Shown here in pieces: positions 44,951 through 54,052 of a stretch of 64,000 nt of DNA. The notes under the pieces were generated by a model. It was not told the DNA's origin, did no database searches, and saw only the letters and a program-made list of their open reading frames with translations. The translations under genes and the position numbers were made by a program. Source of the stretch: Hymenobacter sp. GOD-10R (GTDB taxonomy: Bacteria > Bacteroidota > Bacteroidia > Cytophagales > Hymenobacteraceae); contig NZ_CP141186.1 in NCBI RefSeq assembly GCF_035609205.1, positions 94,936-158,935 on the forward strand, read 5' to 3'. Positions within the stretch are counted from its first letter, which is position 1. Every line of letters starts with the position of its first letter.

Positions 44951-45957
44951 CTAGCCCTGCGCGCCCGCCTCAAGCGGGCCGAGCAAGAGCTCGGCATTTT
45001 AGGTCATCTTCGGCTAGCCGACCCAGTGAGCGCCTACCAGCACATCGCGCAGCGGGCTGTCGCCGTGCCCGTCCGCCAGCTTTGCCAAGAGCTGCGCAAG
45101 GCTCCGGCCGCCTGTTATGCGTGGAAGCGCCGTCGGCAGGTGCCGGCCGACTAAGCCGGCTTGGCAAGTAGCCCTGCGCGAGGCGTTTGCCTACCACTTC
45201 CATCGCTACGGCACGCGCCGGCTGCGCGTAGAAGTGTAAGCGCAGGGCCACCTAGGGGTAGGCCGCTGGCCCATCCGTCGCGTGCTCAAGGCCCATGGCT
45301 TGCGCGCCCAGCAGCCCCGCTCGTTCGTGTCCCGTACCACCGATTCCGCCCTGGCCGTAAGGGCCGCGCCAAACAGCTTGCTAAGCCAACCGGCGCCAAC
45401 GGCCCCAACCAGGTGTAGGTGACCGACATCACCTATTTGCCCCGACAGGGCGGTAGCTGGCTGTACTTGGCCGTGTGGCTCGACCGCTGCTCGCGCAAAG
45501 TCGTCGGGTTTGATGCCTCTGATGAGGCACGTAGGACATGCGCGAGACGATGCCCTAAGACCTAGTCAGCGAAGCCCTGCGCCGCGCCATAGCCGTACGC
45601 CGCCCATCGGCCGGGCTCGTCGTCCACTCCGACTCAAGGGGACGCCGGGGCGTCACCTTGAGTAGCCAGTACTCGGCTATCCGCTTCAAAGACTTGGTCG
45701 CCAAACACGGCGCCCAGCAAAGCATGAGCCGGCGCGGTAACTGCTACAATAACGCCCACGGCGAATCCTTTTGGAGCCGCTTCAAGGCTGAATTGCTCGA
45801 CGGCGGCAGCTTTCCCGGCTCGGCCGAAGCCAAGCTCGAAATCAGCCACCACATCGCCTAGTACCACGCCGAGCGCCAACATTCCGCCCTCGGCTACCAC
45901 TCCCCCAACCACTCCGAAGCCCAACTCAAAAATACGTCCCAGTTGTGTCCGGCTTAG
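44951..45957 (+). pseudogene. Degenerate IS3-type transposase
   Basis: Pieces of orfA/orfB are recognisable in order. A coiled coil (LKRAEQELGILGHLRLADPV) is followed by an HTH_21-type segment (ELRKAPAACYAWKRRR), then NQV(stop)VTDITYLP where Trp should be. The catalytic end is SRRGNCYNNAHGESFWSRFK, then ISHHIA(stop)YHAERQHSALGYHSP. At least five in-frame stops and several frameshifts are present, so it is inactive. The end GTGTCCGGCTTAGCTA resembles that of the relic to its left, so two related copies once lay side by side. Confidence 0.85.
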
Positions 45958-46928
45958 CTAGACAACCTCATAATTACACCTTTTTCATTCTATTACGCTT
46001 AAGGAGGCAACATTAACCCAAAACGACATCGCACATCTTCATTTGTGCAGAGGATGGTTAAGCGTTGGTATATATTTTACCATAATTTAGATGGCCAGTT
46101 GAAAGTATAAGCGTTGCTCAAGTCTCAGGGCGATGCGTACCATCGTATCTAGTTGAAAAATCCTGTAGCTTATAAGTACCTGCTTGAGGAGATTGCACCC
46201 AACCTATCATAAGTCGATTTCCAAGTAGGTAGGCACGACCGATGTCGACGAAATCGACCTGCTCAGTGTCCTGTTTCCTTTTGAAGTGTCGGCGCTTACA
46301 GAGTAAAGCAGTTTGGCTATTCTACAAAGTGGCATTCGCTCTTTCGCTCATTAAAAATTACGACTTTAAATAGGCTTTTCAAGCTATTATATTTATTACT
46401 AATGTCTATCCAATTCACTACTAAGAATTCTGGAACAGCCACCGATATTGATGTAGCACTTTTAGTGCGAGCATTTTTTGTAGCTATATATGTCTTGATC
46501 GGCTAACGGTAATGATGTTCAACTAAGTTAGTTAGTGTTTACAGACTAGTGAGAAGGCAACGCCGGATAATAAACATCTTTTAAATATAGTATTCTGCAT
46601 TCTAGCTGTCACTGGTAGTAATCCCATGTGTACCTAGCCCGATCCTGTGTGGACTTAACGTCCAACTCATCACCATTTCAAATCCTTTGCTTAGCTCTCT
46701 CGACCATTACCTGATAGTTCTTACTCAGCTTATTTGACCTGAATTGGTAATTAAAGTCAATTAGCAGAACAAAAATTTCTGGTTCAAAAACAATAATAGC
46801 TGAATAAATACAAATTATTCGTTATGTAAATACGGCCGTTGAGTACGTATTTGACTACGTTCAGTCATGGGATGGCAATGAGGTGGTGCTAATAGATTAT
46901 CTTGTTAACAAGCTTCTATATTCTGCTT
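45958..46928. other. 970-bp gap, no gene recognised
   Basis: AT-rich DNA without a credible reading frame. A stretch near 46224-46305 reads TTDVDEIDLLSVLFPFEVSA before a stop and could be the tail of a lost gene. The promoter of the hybrid kinase should lie near the right end. Confidence 0.4.
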
Positions 46929-49900
46929 ATGTCTACTTCAGCACCGTTACTTGCTTCTTCTGAGCACGAAGAATATATTGCTACCTTACAGCATGCCTTG
47001 GAGGTGGCTACCGCTCGGGCCAAAATAGCCGAGCAGCGTCTAACGGAACTAACCGAGCATCTACACGAAGGGGTGTTGTTGGTTGATTCGGAAGGCATAA
47101 TCTCTGTCATCAATACGCAGTTGTGTGAACTGCTCGGGTTGCCTGGCGCGTCGCGTCAATGGATTGGCAAATCCATCAGTGACTTGGTTGAGCAAGCGGA
47201 GCATACCATCCTAGACCAATCGGCCTTCGCCCAGCTCTTGCACGAAGCTTACGCCTACCAAGGACGAGCAGACTACGTGGTGCGCTTGCCGGACGGTCGC
47301 GTCTTGCTCCGGGATAGCCGCCCACTCGGGCCCTCAGAAATGTCGAATGGCTTTTTGGTGTGCTATCGCGATGCCACAGCTCAATTTCGTATCGAAGATG
47401 CGTTGCGACAGGTGGCTCTCGTGCCTGATCAAAATCCTAACCCGATTGTGCGACTTGATCACCGTGGGCAGGTATTATACATGAACCCAGCGGCGCAACG
47501 TTGCCGGACCGAATGTACACCTGAGTCTTTTGCGCGCGCCGACGCGGAAATGCGCCTTGCCGCCGCCCGCGCCTTAGCGAGCGGCAGCGCAGAGCGATTC
47601 AATATGAGTGCTGGTACGTATCATTTTGACGTGTTCGTCGTGCCTATCTCGGCCGAAGGATACGCCAACCTCTACTTAGTGGACATGACAGCCCGCTACT
47701 TGGCCGAGCAGCGAACTCGTGATACGCAGGCGCACTTAGCCGAGCAACAGGCCTTTATGCAACAGGTGCTCGACACGGATGCCTCTATGATCTATGTACG
47801 CGACGTAGAGGGACGATTCATTTTCCGGAATCTCGCCCTGGTGCAGCTTTCAAAATTAACGTACCCCCTCCAGTCAGATAGTCCAGCTACCCCCCTCACG
47901 ACCGAGCAACAACAATGGGCTGCCGCTGACCAACAGGTGCTGGCAACCGGCCAAGAAGTTGTGACGGAAGATACCTTGACACTGCTGGACGGCAGCATTC
48001 GCTATTTTCATACGATCAAACGGCCTTTACCACGACCGGATGGCACGGTGCATATCCTAGGAGTCAGCACGGATGTTACGAGCCTGAAACAAACAGAACT
48101 AGAGCTGAAGCACCGCGAAAAGCAGTACCGTGATCTACAGCACTACACGCACGCCTTAATCGGCACGCATGATTTACAAGGTAACATGTTGAGCGTAAAT
48201 CCAGCGCTTGAAGCTTTGTTAGGTGTTTCCGCCGCAGAACTGGTAGGAACTAGTCTGGCGACTATTATGCCAGCGGCAGATGCAGTAACTTTTCCACATT
48301 ACTTGGAACGCATTGCCGCTGCTGGCGAAGAAACGGGTGTGCAGCGTGTACAGATAGACAGCGACGGGACCATTCGTTATTTACTCTACCGTAATTTGCT
48401 CGTGCAGGAACCCGGTCAAGCTGCGTACGTCGTGTCTCACGCCCATGATATCACCGAACGCATTCATGCGGAAAGAGCCGTCTTGCACGCGAAAGAGGCT
48501 GCGGAAAGCGCTGCTCGCGCCAAGGAAAGTTTCTTGGCTAATATGAGCCATGAGATTCGCACCCCATTGAATGGTATATTGGGTATGGCCGGGCAGTTAG
48601 CTAAAACTCGTTTAGATGCACGTCAGCGGGAGTTTGTACACGTGATCCTCTATTCCGGTCAGCACTTGCTTAGCATCCTCAATGATGTGCTTGACATGGC
48701 TAAGATTAGCGCGGGTAAATTAGAGTTAGAACAAATTCCCTTCCATGTGGATGACGCGATCACGCAGGCACTGCAACCCCTTGTCTTACAGGCCGCCAAA
48801 AAAGGCATAACCTTCAAGGAGGTATCTGTTCCTGAATCTAGTTCATTCCCGTGGGTAGTAGGTGACATGCACCGGCTAAATCAGATACTAATCAATCTGG
48901 TAGCAAATGCCGTTAAGTTTACCGAAATGGGGGGGCAAGTGCAAGTCGGTACCTACTGGCACGCCGAAGATGCCGAAACGATCACCCTTGAATTTCGCGT
49001 TGAAGACACGGGTATTGGCATTTCTCCTGAAAAACTACCGCACATTTTCGACGATTTTCAGCAAGCGTATGCAGCTACTTCCCGGCAGTATGGTGGCACA
49101 GGTTTAGGCCTAAGTATCAGCCGCGCTATTGTGCAGCAAATGCACGGGGAGATACTTGTAAAAAGTGAGGTAGGAGTAGGCAGCACATTTGCTTTTCGGC
49201 TCCCATTTCAGAAAGCCGCTGACAAGACATCAGCCCCTGTTGTTACCCCGTATGATACGGGCTGCTTGCGTGGTCTTCGCGTGCTACTGGCCGAAGATAA
49301 TCTTGTCAATCGGAAGGTAGCGAATCTATTATTGCAGGAGTGGGGCTGCGTTGTCGTTGAGGCTACTGATGGACACATGGCCTTGCTGCAGGCGCAAACG
49401 CAGGTTTTTGATATCATTTTGATGGACATTCAAATGCCTGGTCTGAGTGGAGTTGAAGTGACCACTGCCATTCGCGCCATTTTGGACCCTACACGTGCGC
49501 AAATTCCCATTATGGCACTCACCGCAAATGCTTTTCAATCTGACCTTGCTTTCTATCGCGCGGCAGGAATGAACGACTGCCTAGCCAAGCCATTTCGCGA
49601 AGAGGAATTTTACCACAAACTCGTTACCCTACAACGCATATATTCTACTTCCCCACTCTACGATCTACGCTATTTGCACGAGATGGCCAACGGGCGCCCT
49701 ACATTTGTGACGAGTATGTTGCAGGCCTTCCGGCAAAGTAGTACGCTAGTGCTGGCAGAATTGCGTGCAAACGTTACGGTAGCAAACTGGACCCGTGTGG
49801 GCGAGTTGGTACATCACCTTAAACCTAACTTAGAAATGCTGGGTGTTACAGCCGCTGTAGACCCCATCCAGTTACTTTACAGCGTACGGCAACGGCAGGA

Positions 49901-50000
49901 ATCTTCACTCGCATATGAGGAGGAAGAGCTGCAAACAGCCGCAACAAAGCTGATTGAATTAGTAAATCGTATTGTAACAACTTTACCGCACGCTAATTAG
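46929..50000 (+). CDS. Hybrid histidine kinase with receiver and Hpt domains
   Basis: A 1023-aa cytoplasmic phosphorelay protein from the ATG at 46929. N-terminal coiled coil (about 10-50), then four PAS-like sensor domains to about residue 520. HisKA has the phospho-acceptor His541 (ANMSHEIRTPLNGILG). The ATPase domain shows NLVANAVKFT, DTGIGI and GGTGLGLSIS. A receiver has Asp833 (ILMDIQMPGLSG) and Lys in AKPF. The C-terminus is an Hpt helix bundle with His962 in VHHLKPN. The full H-D-H relay in one chain would pass phosphate to a separate regulator. The LytTR gene that converges on it is the nearest one, but pairing is not shown. No transmembrane helices were seen. Confidence 0.93.
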   Translation: MSTSAPLLASSEHEEYIATLQHALEVATARAKIAEQRLTELTEHLHEGVLLVDSEGIISVINTQLCELLGLPGASRQWIGKSISDLVEQAEHTILDQSAFAQLLHEAYAYQGRADYVVRLPDGRVLLRDSRPLGPSEMSNGFLVCYRDATAQFRIEDALRQVALVPDQNPNPIVRLDHRGQVLYMNPAAQRCRTECTPESFARADAEMRLAAARALASGSAERFNMSAGTYHFDVFVVPISAEGYANLYLVDMTARYLAEQRTRDTQAHLAEQQAFMQQVLDTDASMIYVRDVEGRFIFRNLALVQLSKLTYPLQSDSPATPLTTEQQQWAAADQQVLATGQEVVTEDTLTLLDGSIRYFHTIKRPLPRPDGTVHILGVSTDVTSLKQTELELKHREKQYRDLQHYTHALIGTHDLQGNMLSVNPALEALLGVSAAELVGTSLATIMPAADAVTFPHYLERIAAAGEETGVQRVQIDSDGTIRYLLYRNLLVQEPGQAAYVVSHAHDITERIHAERAVLHAKEAAESAARAKESFLANMSHEIRTPLNGILGMAGQLAKTRLDARQREFVHVILYSGQHLLSILNDVLDMAKISAGKLELEQIPFHVDDAITQALQPLVLQAAKKGITFKEVSVPESSSFPWVVGDMHRLNQILINLVANAVKFTEMGGQVQVGTYWHAEDAETITLEFRVEDTGIGISPEKLPHIFDDFQQAYAATSRQYGGTGLGLSISRAIVQQMHGEILVKSEVGVGSTFAFRLPFQKAADKTSAPVVTPYDTGCLRGLRVLLAEDNLVNRKVANLLLQEWGCVVVEATDGHMALLQAQTQVFDIILMDIQMPGLSGVEVTTAIRAILDPTRAQIPIMALTANAFQSDLAFYRAAGMNDCLAKPFREEEFYHKLVTLQRIYSTSPLYDLRYLHEMANGRPTFVTSMLQAFRQSSTLVLAELRANVTVANWTRVGELVHHLKPNLEMLGVTAAVDPIQLLYSVRQRQESSLAYEEEELQTAATKLIELVNRIVTTLPHAN

Positions 50001-50146
50001 CTCCTTTGATTGCAACTGCATTACGCGACGGCGGAGCAACTGTCGAACAGGCTCAACAAGAAAGCGTAGGTTATCGAAGAAATTACAGGCTAGGTTAGCC
50101 TAGCTGTTGACCAACTGATTTGAGGTTACGCATACGTTCACTTAAA

Positions 50147-50884
50147 CTAAAGACTGCGAAGTTTGCTAAAAAAGTCTTCGCGATACGCTTTGCCTAAGGG
50201 TATTTCGTACGATCCAAGCAAAATCATGCTATCTTCTACGGCGTGTATATGGTGTGTATTAATCACGTAGGAACGGTGTACTCGCTGGAAATGCGCAAAC
50301 GGCAAGCGTTCTGCTAGTGCTTTGAGCGTTGCGTAAACGATATGCTTTTGTTTTTCTGTTACTAGGATGGAGTAAGCTGATAGGGCTTCGATATAGTAAA
50401 CGTCATCAAAGTTTAACCGCACCAGCTTGTTGTTGGTTTTCACGTACAAGTGTGCGTCATCAGTCGTGGTCGTGAGGTCTGCCGGTAACAACTGGGCGTT
50501 CGTTTGCAGGCGACTCACGGTGCGCGCGAAACGAGCATAGGCGACTGGCTTGACCAAATAGTCAGCGACTTGTAAATCGAACGCGTCCTCGGCAAAATCA
50601 CGGTGCGAAGTTACCAGTACGACCTGTGGGTGTGGTTGGGGCAGAACGCGCAGCAACTCTAAGCCAGATAAATGCGGCATTTCGATATCCAGAAAGAGGA
50701 CGTCGGCGTGGCCGCCATTGCGAAAGAAATTGAGCGCTTGCACGCCATCCGGTAAGGAAACCTGCCAAGTAAGGTTGTCAGTTATCTCAATAAAATGTTG
50801 TAGCGCCAAGCGGCTCATGGGGTTATCATCAATAATAACGCAGGCCAGTGTAGGGAGAAATTCAGGCTTAGACATGGCAGTCAA
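50147..50884 (-). CDS. LytTR-family response regulator
   Basis: A 245-aa two-domain regulator. The receiver (about 10-125) has the acidic pair VIIDD, Asp in LFLDIEMPHLSG and Lys in LVKPV. The LytTR DNA-binding domain (about 145-245) shows VKTNNKLVRLNFDDVYYIEA, then FQRVHRSYVINTHHI and the closing GKAYREDF. It normally pairs with a LytS/YehU-type kinase, none of which is adjacent. It is convergent with the hybrid kinase gene. The start at 50884 is used; an ATG 9 bp later is equally good. Confidence 0.93.
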   Translation of the reverse strand: MTAMSKPEFLPTLACVIIDDNPMSRLALQHFIEITDNLTWQVSLPDGVQALNFFRNGGHADVLFLDIEMPHLSGLELLRVLPQPHPQVVLVTSHRDFAEDAFDLQVADYLVKPVAYARFARTVSRLQTNAQLLPADLTTTTDDAHLYVKTNNKLVRLNFDDVYYIEALSAYSILVTEKQKHIVYATLKALAERLPFAHFQRVHRSYVINTHHIHAVEDSMILLGSYEIPLGKAYREDFFSKLRSL

Positions 50885-51094
50885 ATAGCGAGGAATATAC
50901 TCGTTAATAAACTTATTTAATTAGCAAAAAATATCATTCGTGTACAAAATATAACCGTTGGCTTAGAAGAGCAGCAGCATTGTTTTGTCCAGTGTAGTTT
51001 TGACTTATTCCTGCTACGGCGGCGAATGATGCAGTCAGTCTGCAGTAGAGTTGAGCTGTTATTTAACGTTTCTTCTTACCTAACCTTTCTAACC

Positions 51095-51535
51095 ATGAGC
51101 TTTATTGCTGAATTTAAGGAGTTTGTTTCTAAAGGAAACGTACTGGACCTAGCAGTAGGTGTTATTATTGGTGCCGCCTTCAGTAAAATTGTAGATTCGA
51201 TGGTCAACGACATTCTAATGCCTGTAGTTGGCTTAGCTAATCATGGCAAAGACTTCAAGGACGCATTTCTGACGCTAAATAGCGAGAGCTACGGCACGCT
51301 GGAGCAAGCAAAAGCGGCGGGGGCAGCTACGCTCAACTACGGCCTGTTTTTGAATGCCGTACTCAATTTTTTAATTATTGCCTTTGTCATTTTTTGGGTT
51401 GTGAAACTAGCTAATTATTTCAGGCGCCCCGCTCCAACTCTTCCCGTACCCGTGCTGCAGTTGACGAAAGACCAAATGCTGCTAATGGAAATCCGCGACT
51501 CGCTACGGCCCGAAACCCGTCTAATTGCACATTAA
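51095..51535 (+). CDS. mscL: Large-conductance mechanosensitive channel
   Basis: The MscL pore subunit, 146 aa from the ATG at 51095 (MSFIAEFKEFVSKGNVLDLAVG); the longer frame from 51026 adds no family sequence. The N-terminal helix and TM1 carry the family signature (GNVLDLAVGVIIGAAFSKIV). A periplasmic loop follows, then TM2 (LNFLIIAFVIFWVVKLANYF) and the cytoplasmic helix. It opens when membrane tension rises under hypo-osmotic shock. It is a single gene, followed by a STAS-like gene after 33 bp. Confidence 0.96.
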   Translation: MSFIAEFKEFVSKGNVLDLAVGVIIGAAFSKIVDSMVNDILMPVVGLANHGKDFKDAFLTLNSESYGTLEQAKAAGAATLNYGLFLNAVLNFLIIAFVIFWVVKLANYFRRPAPTLPVPVLQLTKDQMLLMEIRDSLRPETRLIAH

Positions 51536-51568
51536 AACTGGCATCCGTGGACGTGCTAGAAATTAGCG

Positions 51569-51991
51569 ATGGACAAAATAAATTCTTCTCAGGAAACCTT
51601 GTATTTCAGTAACGTAACCGGCCAAGTAATTTATCATCCGGCAGGGTACATAGGCATTAACTGGTTTATTTCTCCCTTGGCTGGGGCCTCCTTTCGCGAA
51701 GTATTAGAACACGTTTTGGTGCTGTTGAAACAAAAAGGGCTTCATAAGATCTATTCTGATCACCGCGGAATGCCACCCGTATGGATCGACGAATGCGCTT
51801 GGTTACTCCACGACTGGTTTCCTCGATTGGCCCGAGAAATACAATATGGCTATTGTGCCTTGGTGCAGGATCGCGCTACCATTGGTAGCGCGGTGTTGCA
51901 CTTGACGCTGGCCCGGATAGATACGTTACCGCTCAACGTGTCCTGTTTCGAGGCTAGCGAAGAAGCCTTGCTGTGGTTAAAAGAGGTATAG
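51569..51991 (+). CDS. STAS-like small protein
   Basis: A 140-aa soluble protein with the same layout as the gene at 19914: an early strand region (GQVIYHPAGYIGINWF), a central HKIYSDHRGMPP segment, and CFEASEEALLWLKEV at the end. Function is unknown. It follows mscL by 33 bp, so co-transcription is possible, although no functional link is evident. Confidence 0.65.
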   Translation: MDKINSSQETLYFSNVTGQVIYHPAGYIGINWFISPLAGASFREVLEHVLVLLKQKGLHKIYSDHRGMPPVWIDECAWLLHDWFPRLAREIQYGYCALVQDRATIGSAVLHLTLARIDTLPLNVSCFEASEEALLWLKEV

Positions 51992-52225
51992 CGGCTACAA
52001 GCTGATAGTTTCCCCATGCGGTCGTTAGCGGGTGCTACTACGCTACGTAACAGTGTAATGGAATATAAGTCATCCCGTCATGGCGTGAGGAAGTAGCAAC
52101 GGGGGCCTTACACGAAGAGCTAGGGTATGGAGCAGAAAACCTTCAGAAGCTGACCAACTGCAGATTCGCGTTAGATAAGATGGGAATAACCTGGAGACTT
52201 TCGCATCACTTCCTTCTATTTGTTG

Positions 52226-53272
52226 ATGAAAATAAAACAATTCAAAGATGAAACCTTTTCTCAATTATCTTACGCCGTTGTAAGCGAAAGCACACACGAG
52301 ATTGTCTTGATAGATCCCGCGCGCAATCCGCAGCCTTATTATGAGTATGCCCAGGTACAACAAGCACGCATCGTAGGCATTATTGAGACGCACCTGCACA
52401 CTGATTTTGTGAGCAGCCATTTGGAGATTGCCTGCGCGACGGGATCCGTAATTCGGGTCAGTCGCCGAGGTAACGTGCATTTTCCTCATATAGGGTTCGA
52501 CGAAGGAGATTCTTTTCAACTAGGGAACCTTACGTTTCAGGCCCTAAACACGCCTGGGCATTCTCCCGAGTCTGTAAGCATTGTTTTATGTCACACTGAA
52601 AAATGTGTGGCCGTTTTTTGCGGCGACACCTTGCTTACGGGCGACGTAGGTCGTCCTGCTTCACAGGAGTCGGACACTAACCTGCCGCAGTATGAAGCGG
52701 CGGCCCGGCAACTTTTTCATAGCATTTACAAAAAGTTATTACTGCTGGCTGATAACGTGTTGATTTATCCGGCGCATGGCGACAAATACAGCAATATTGG
52801 AACGGAGAAAGTCGGGAATTATGCTCTACAAGCTAATACGGAGGAAGAATTTCTGACCCTGGTACACGCTGATGCATCGCGTACTTCACCCTATATCGCC
52901 TTGGCGGCGTTATTGAACAAAATGGGGGCGCCAGCCTACCAATGGAGTATCAGCCGCGTGGTACGGCTAAGTGCAGTAACCTGTATGGAGACGGGAATAT
53001 TGATTATTGATACGCGTTCAGCCCCACTGAGACAGCTCGCACCAGTCCATTGTGCTGTTCACCTACCACTGGATCAGCAGTTTGTCATTGGCCTAGCCAA
53101 TCTCGTGTGTTCAGGCGAGCTTTTCTATCTCGTAGCGGCTGATGAACACAGCCGGGAGAAACTCATTCAACAAACGGCCAAAATTGGTTATGAGACGCTA
53201 CTCAAAGGCACGTTGGTTTTTTCTGCCAATGCCGCAGACTGTTTAAGTGCTTGCTCAACAGGGTCGCACTAG
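52226..53272 (+). CDS. MBL-fold hydrolase with degenerate rhodanese-like domain
   Basis: A 348-aa protein from the ATG at 52226. The first 235 residues are a metallo-beta-lactamase fold of the ETHE1/persulfide-dioxygenase-like group. They show ETHLHTDFVSSH (HxHxD metal ligands), NTPGHSPESVS, FCGDTLLTGDVGRP, and YPAHGDKYS. The last 110 residues look like a rhodanese domain (GILIIDTRSAPLRQLAPVHC), but the active-site Cys loop is replaced by LVAADEHSRE, so it is probably non-catalytic. The methyltransferase gene follows after 55 bp. Persulfide or glyoxalase-type chemistry is possible. Confidence 0.88.
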   Translation: MKIKQFKDETFSQLSYAVVSESTHEIVLIDPARNPQPYYEYAQVQQARIVGIIETHLHTDFVSSHLEIACATGSVIRVSRRGNVHFPHIGFDEGDSFQLGNLTFQALNTPGHSPESVSIVLCHTEKCVAVFCGDTLLTGDVGRPASQESDTNLPQYEAAARQLFHSIYKKLLLLADNVLIYPAHGDKYSNIGTEKVGNYALQANTEEEFLTLVHADASRTSPYIALAALLNKMGAPAYQWSISRVVRLSAVTCMETGILIIDTRSAPLRQLAPVHCAVHLPLDQQFVIGLANLVCSGELFYLVAADEHSREKLIQQTAKIGYETLLKGTLVFSANAADCLSACSTGSH

Positions 53273-53327
53273 CGCACAAATTGAGTGACGGGATCCAGTA
53301 AATATTCAAAGGTTTTACGTAGTTAAT

Positions 53328-53966
53328 ATGGCTGCCTTAGAGAGAGTTTTGCACAATGAAAAAAAACTTGTTGCGGCTCAGTGGAGCGTCCAACATCAAT
53401 GGTCGCAAGCTGAACCCACTGCTTCGCTAGCGTTGATTCGTTCATTAGCTCCTGCTAAGCGAACGGCTATTATTGACGTCAGTGGGGGGGAAAGCCTTTT
53501 AGTGGATTATCTGCTGGCGGAGGGCTACCAGGACATAACTGTATTAGATCAATCCGCCCCGACTATCGCGCGGGCACAGCGGCGACTCGGCCTCCGTAGT
53601 CAGCAAGTACAGTGGATTCGAGCTGACATTGGAAAGTTTGCTCCGGAGAGGCAATACGTTATCTGGCATGATCGAACTACCTTTCACGAGTTAACGCCCG
53701 GGTTGGAATTAGCCCGGTACCTGCAGCTAATCCGTAGGGCCATACAGACAAAGGGAGTTTTGCTACTGAGCACCTGTCCCTGCGGGCGCTCACAAAAAGA
53801 AGCGGTAGCGTTTCATTCGTACAGCGAACAAGTGTTAACGGCGCAATTAGTAGATGGCTTTTCAAAAATAGCCAGCTGGCCGGAGATTCTAGATCCGGCA
53901 GTTACTGCTCCGCATGCGTCTGTGCTCTGTGCATTCCGCCAAGGCTACCCTGACCTAATAGAGTAG
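53328..53966 (+). CDS. Class I SAM-dependent methyltransferase
   Basis: A 212-aa Rossmann-fold methyltransferase. Motif I is AIIDVSGGESLLVDYLL, an acidic residue follows in ITVLDQSA, motif II is around WIRADIGKF, and HDRTTFHEL occupies the motif IV position. The group is often annotated as a thiol/tellurite-type or small-molecule methyltransferase. The substrate is unknown. It is likely co-transcribed with the MBL-fold gene, and both stand just before the IS array, whose left end is 87 bp away. Confidence 0.88.
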   Translation: MAALERVLHNEKKLVAAQWSVQHQWSQAEPTASLALIRSLAPAKRTAIIDVSGGESLLVDYLLAEGYQDITVLDQSAPTIARAQRRLGLRSQQVQWIRADIGKFAPERQYVIWHDRTTFHELTPGLELARYLQLIRRAIQTKGVLLLSTCPCGRSQKEAVAFHSYSEQVLTAQLVDGFSKIASWPEILDPAVTAPHASVLCAFRQGYPDLIE

Positions 53967-54052
53967 GACCTTGTTATGTTGAAAGATCCTCACCACTCCA
54001 TACGTACCTGCTGGAAGTGTCCTATCCGGAAATAAGTTAACAGTTTTTCCTC

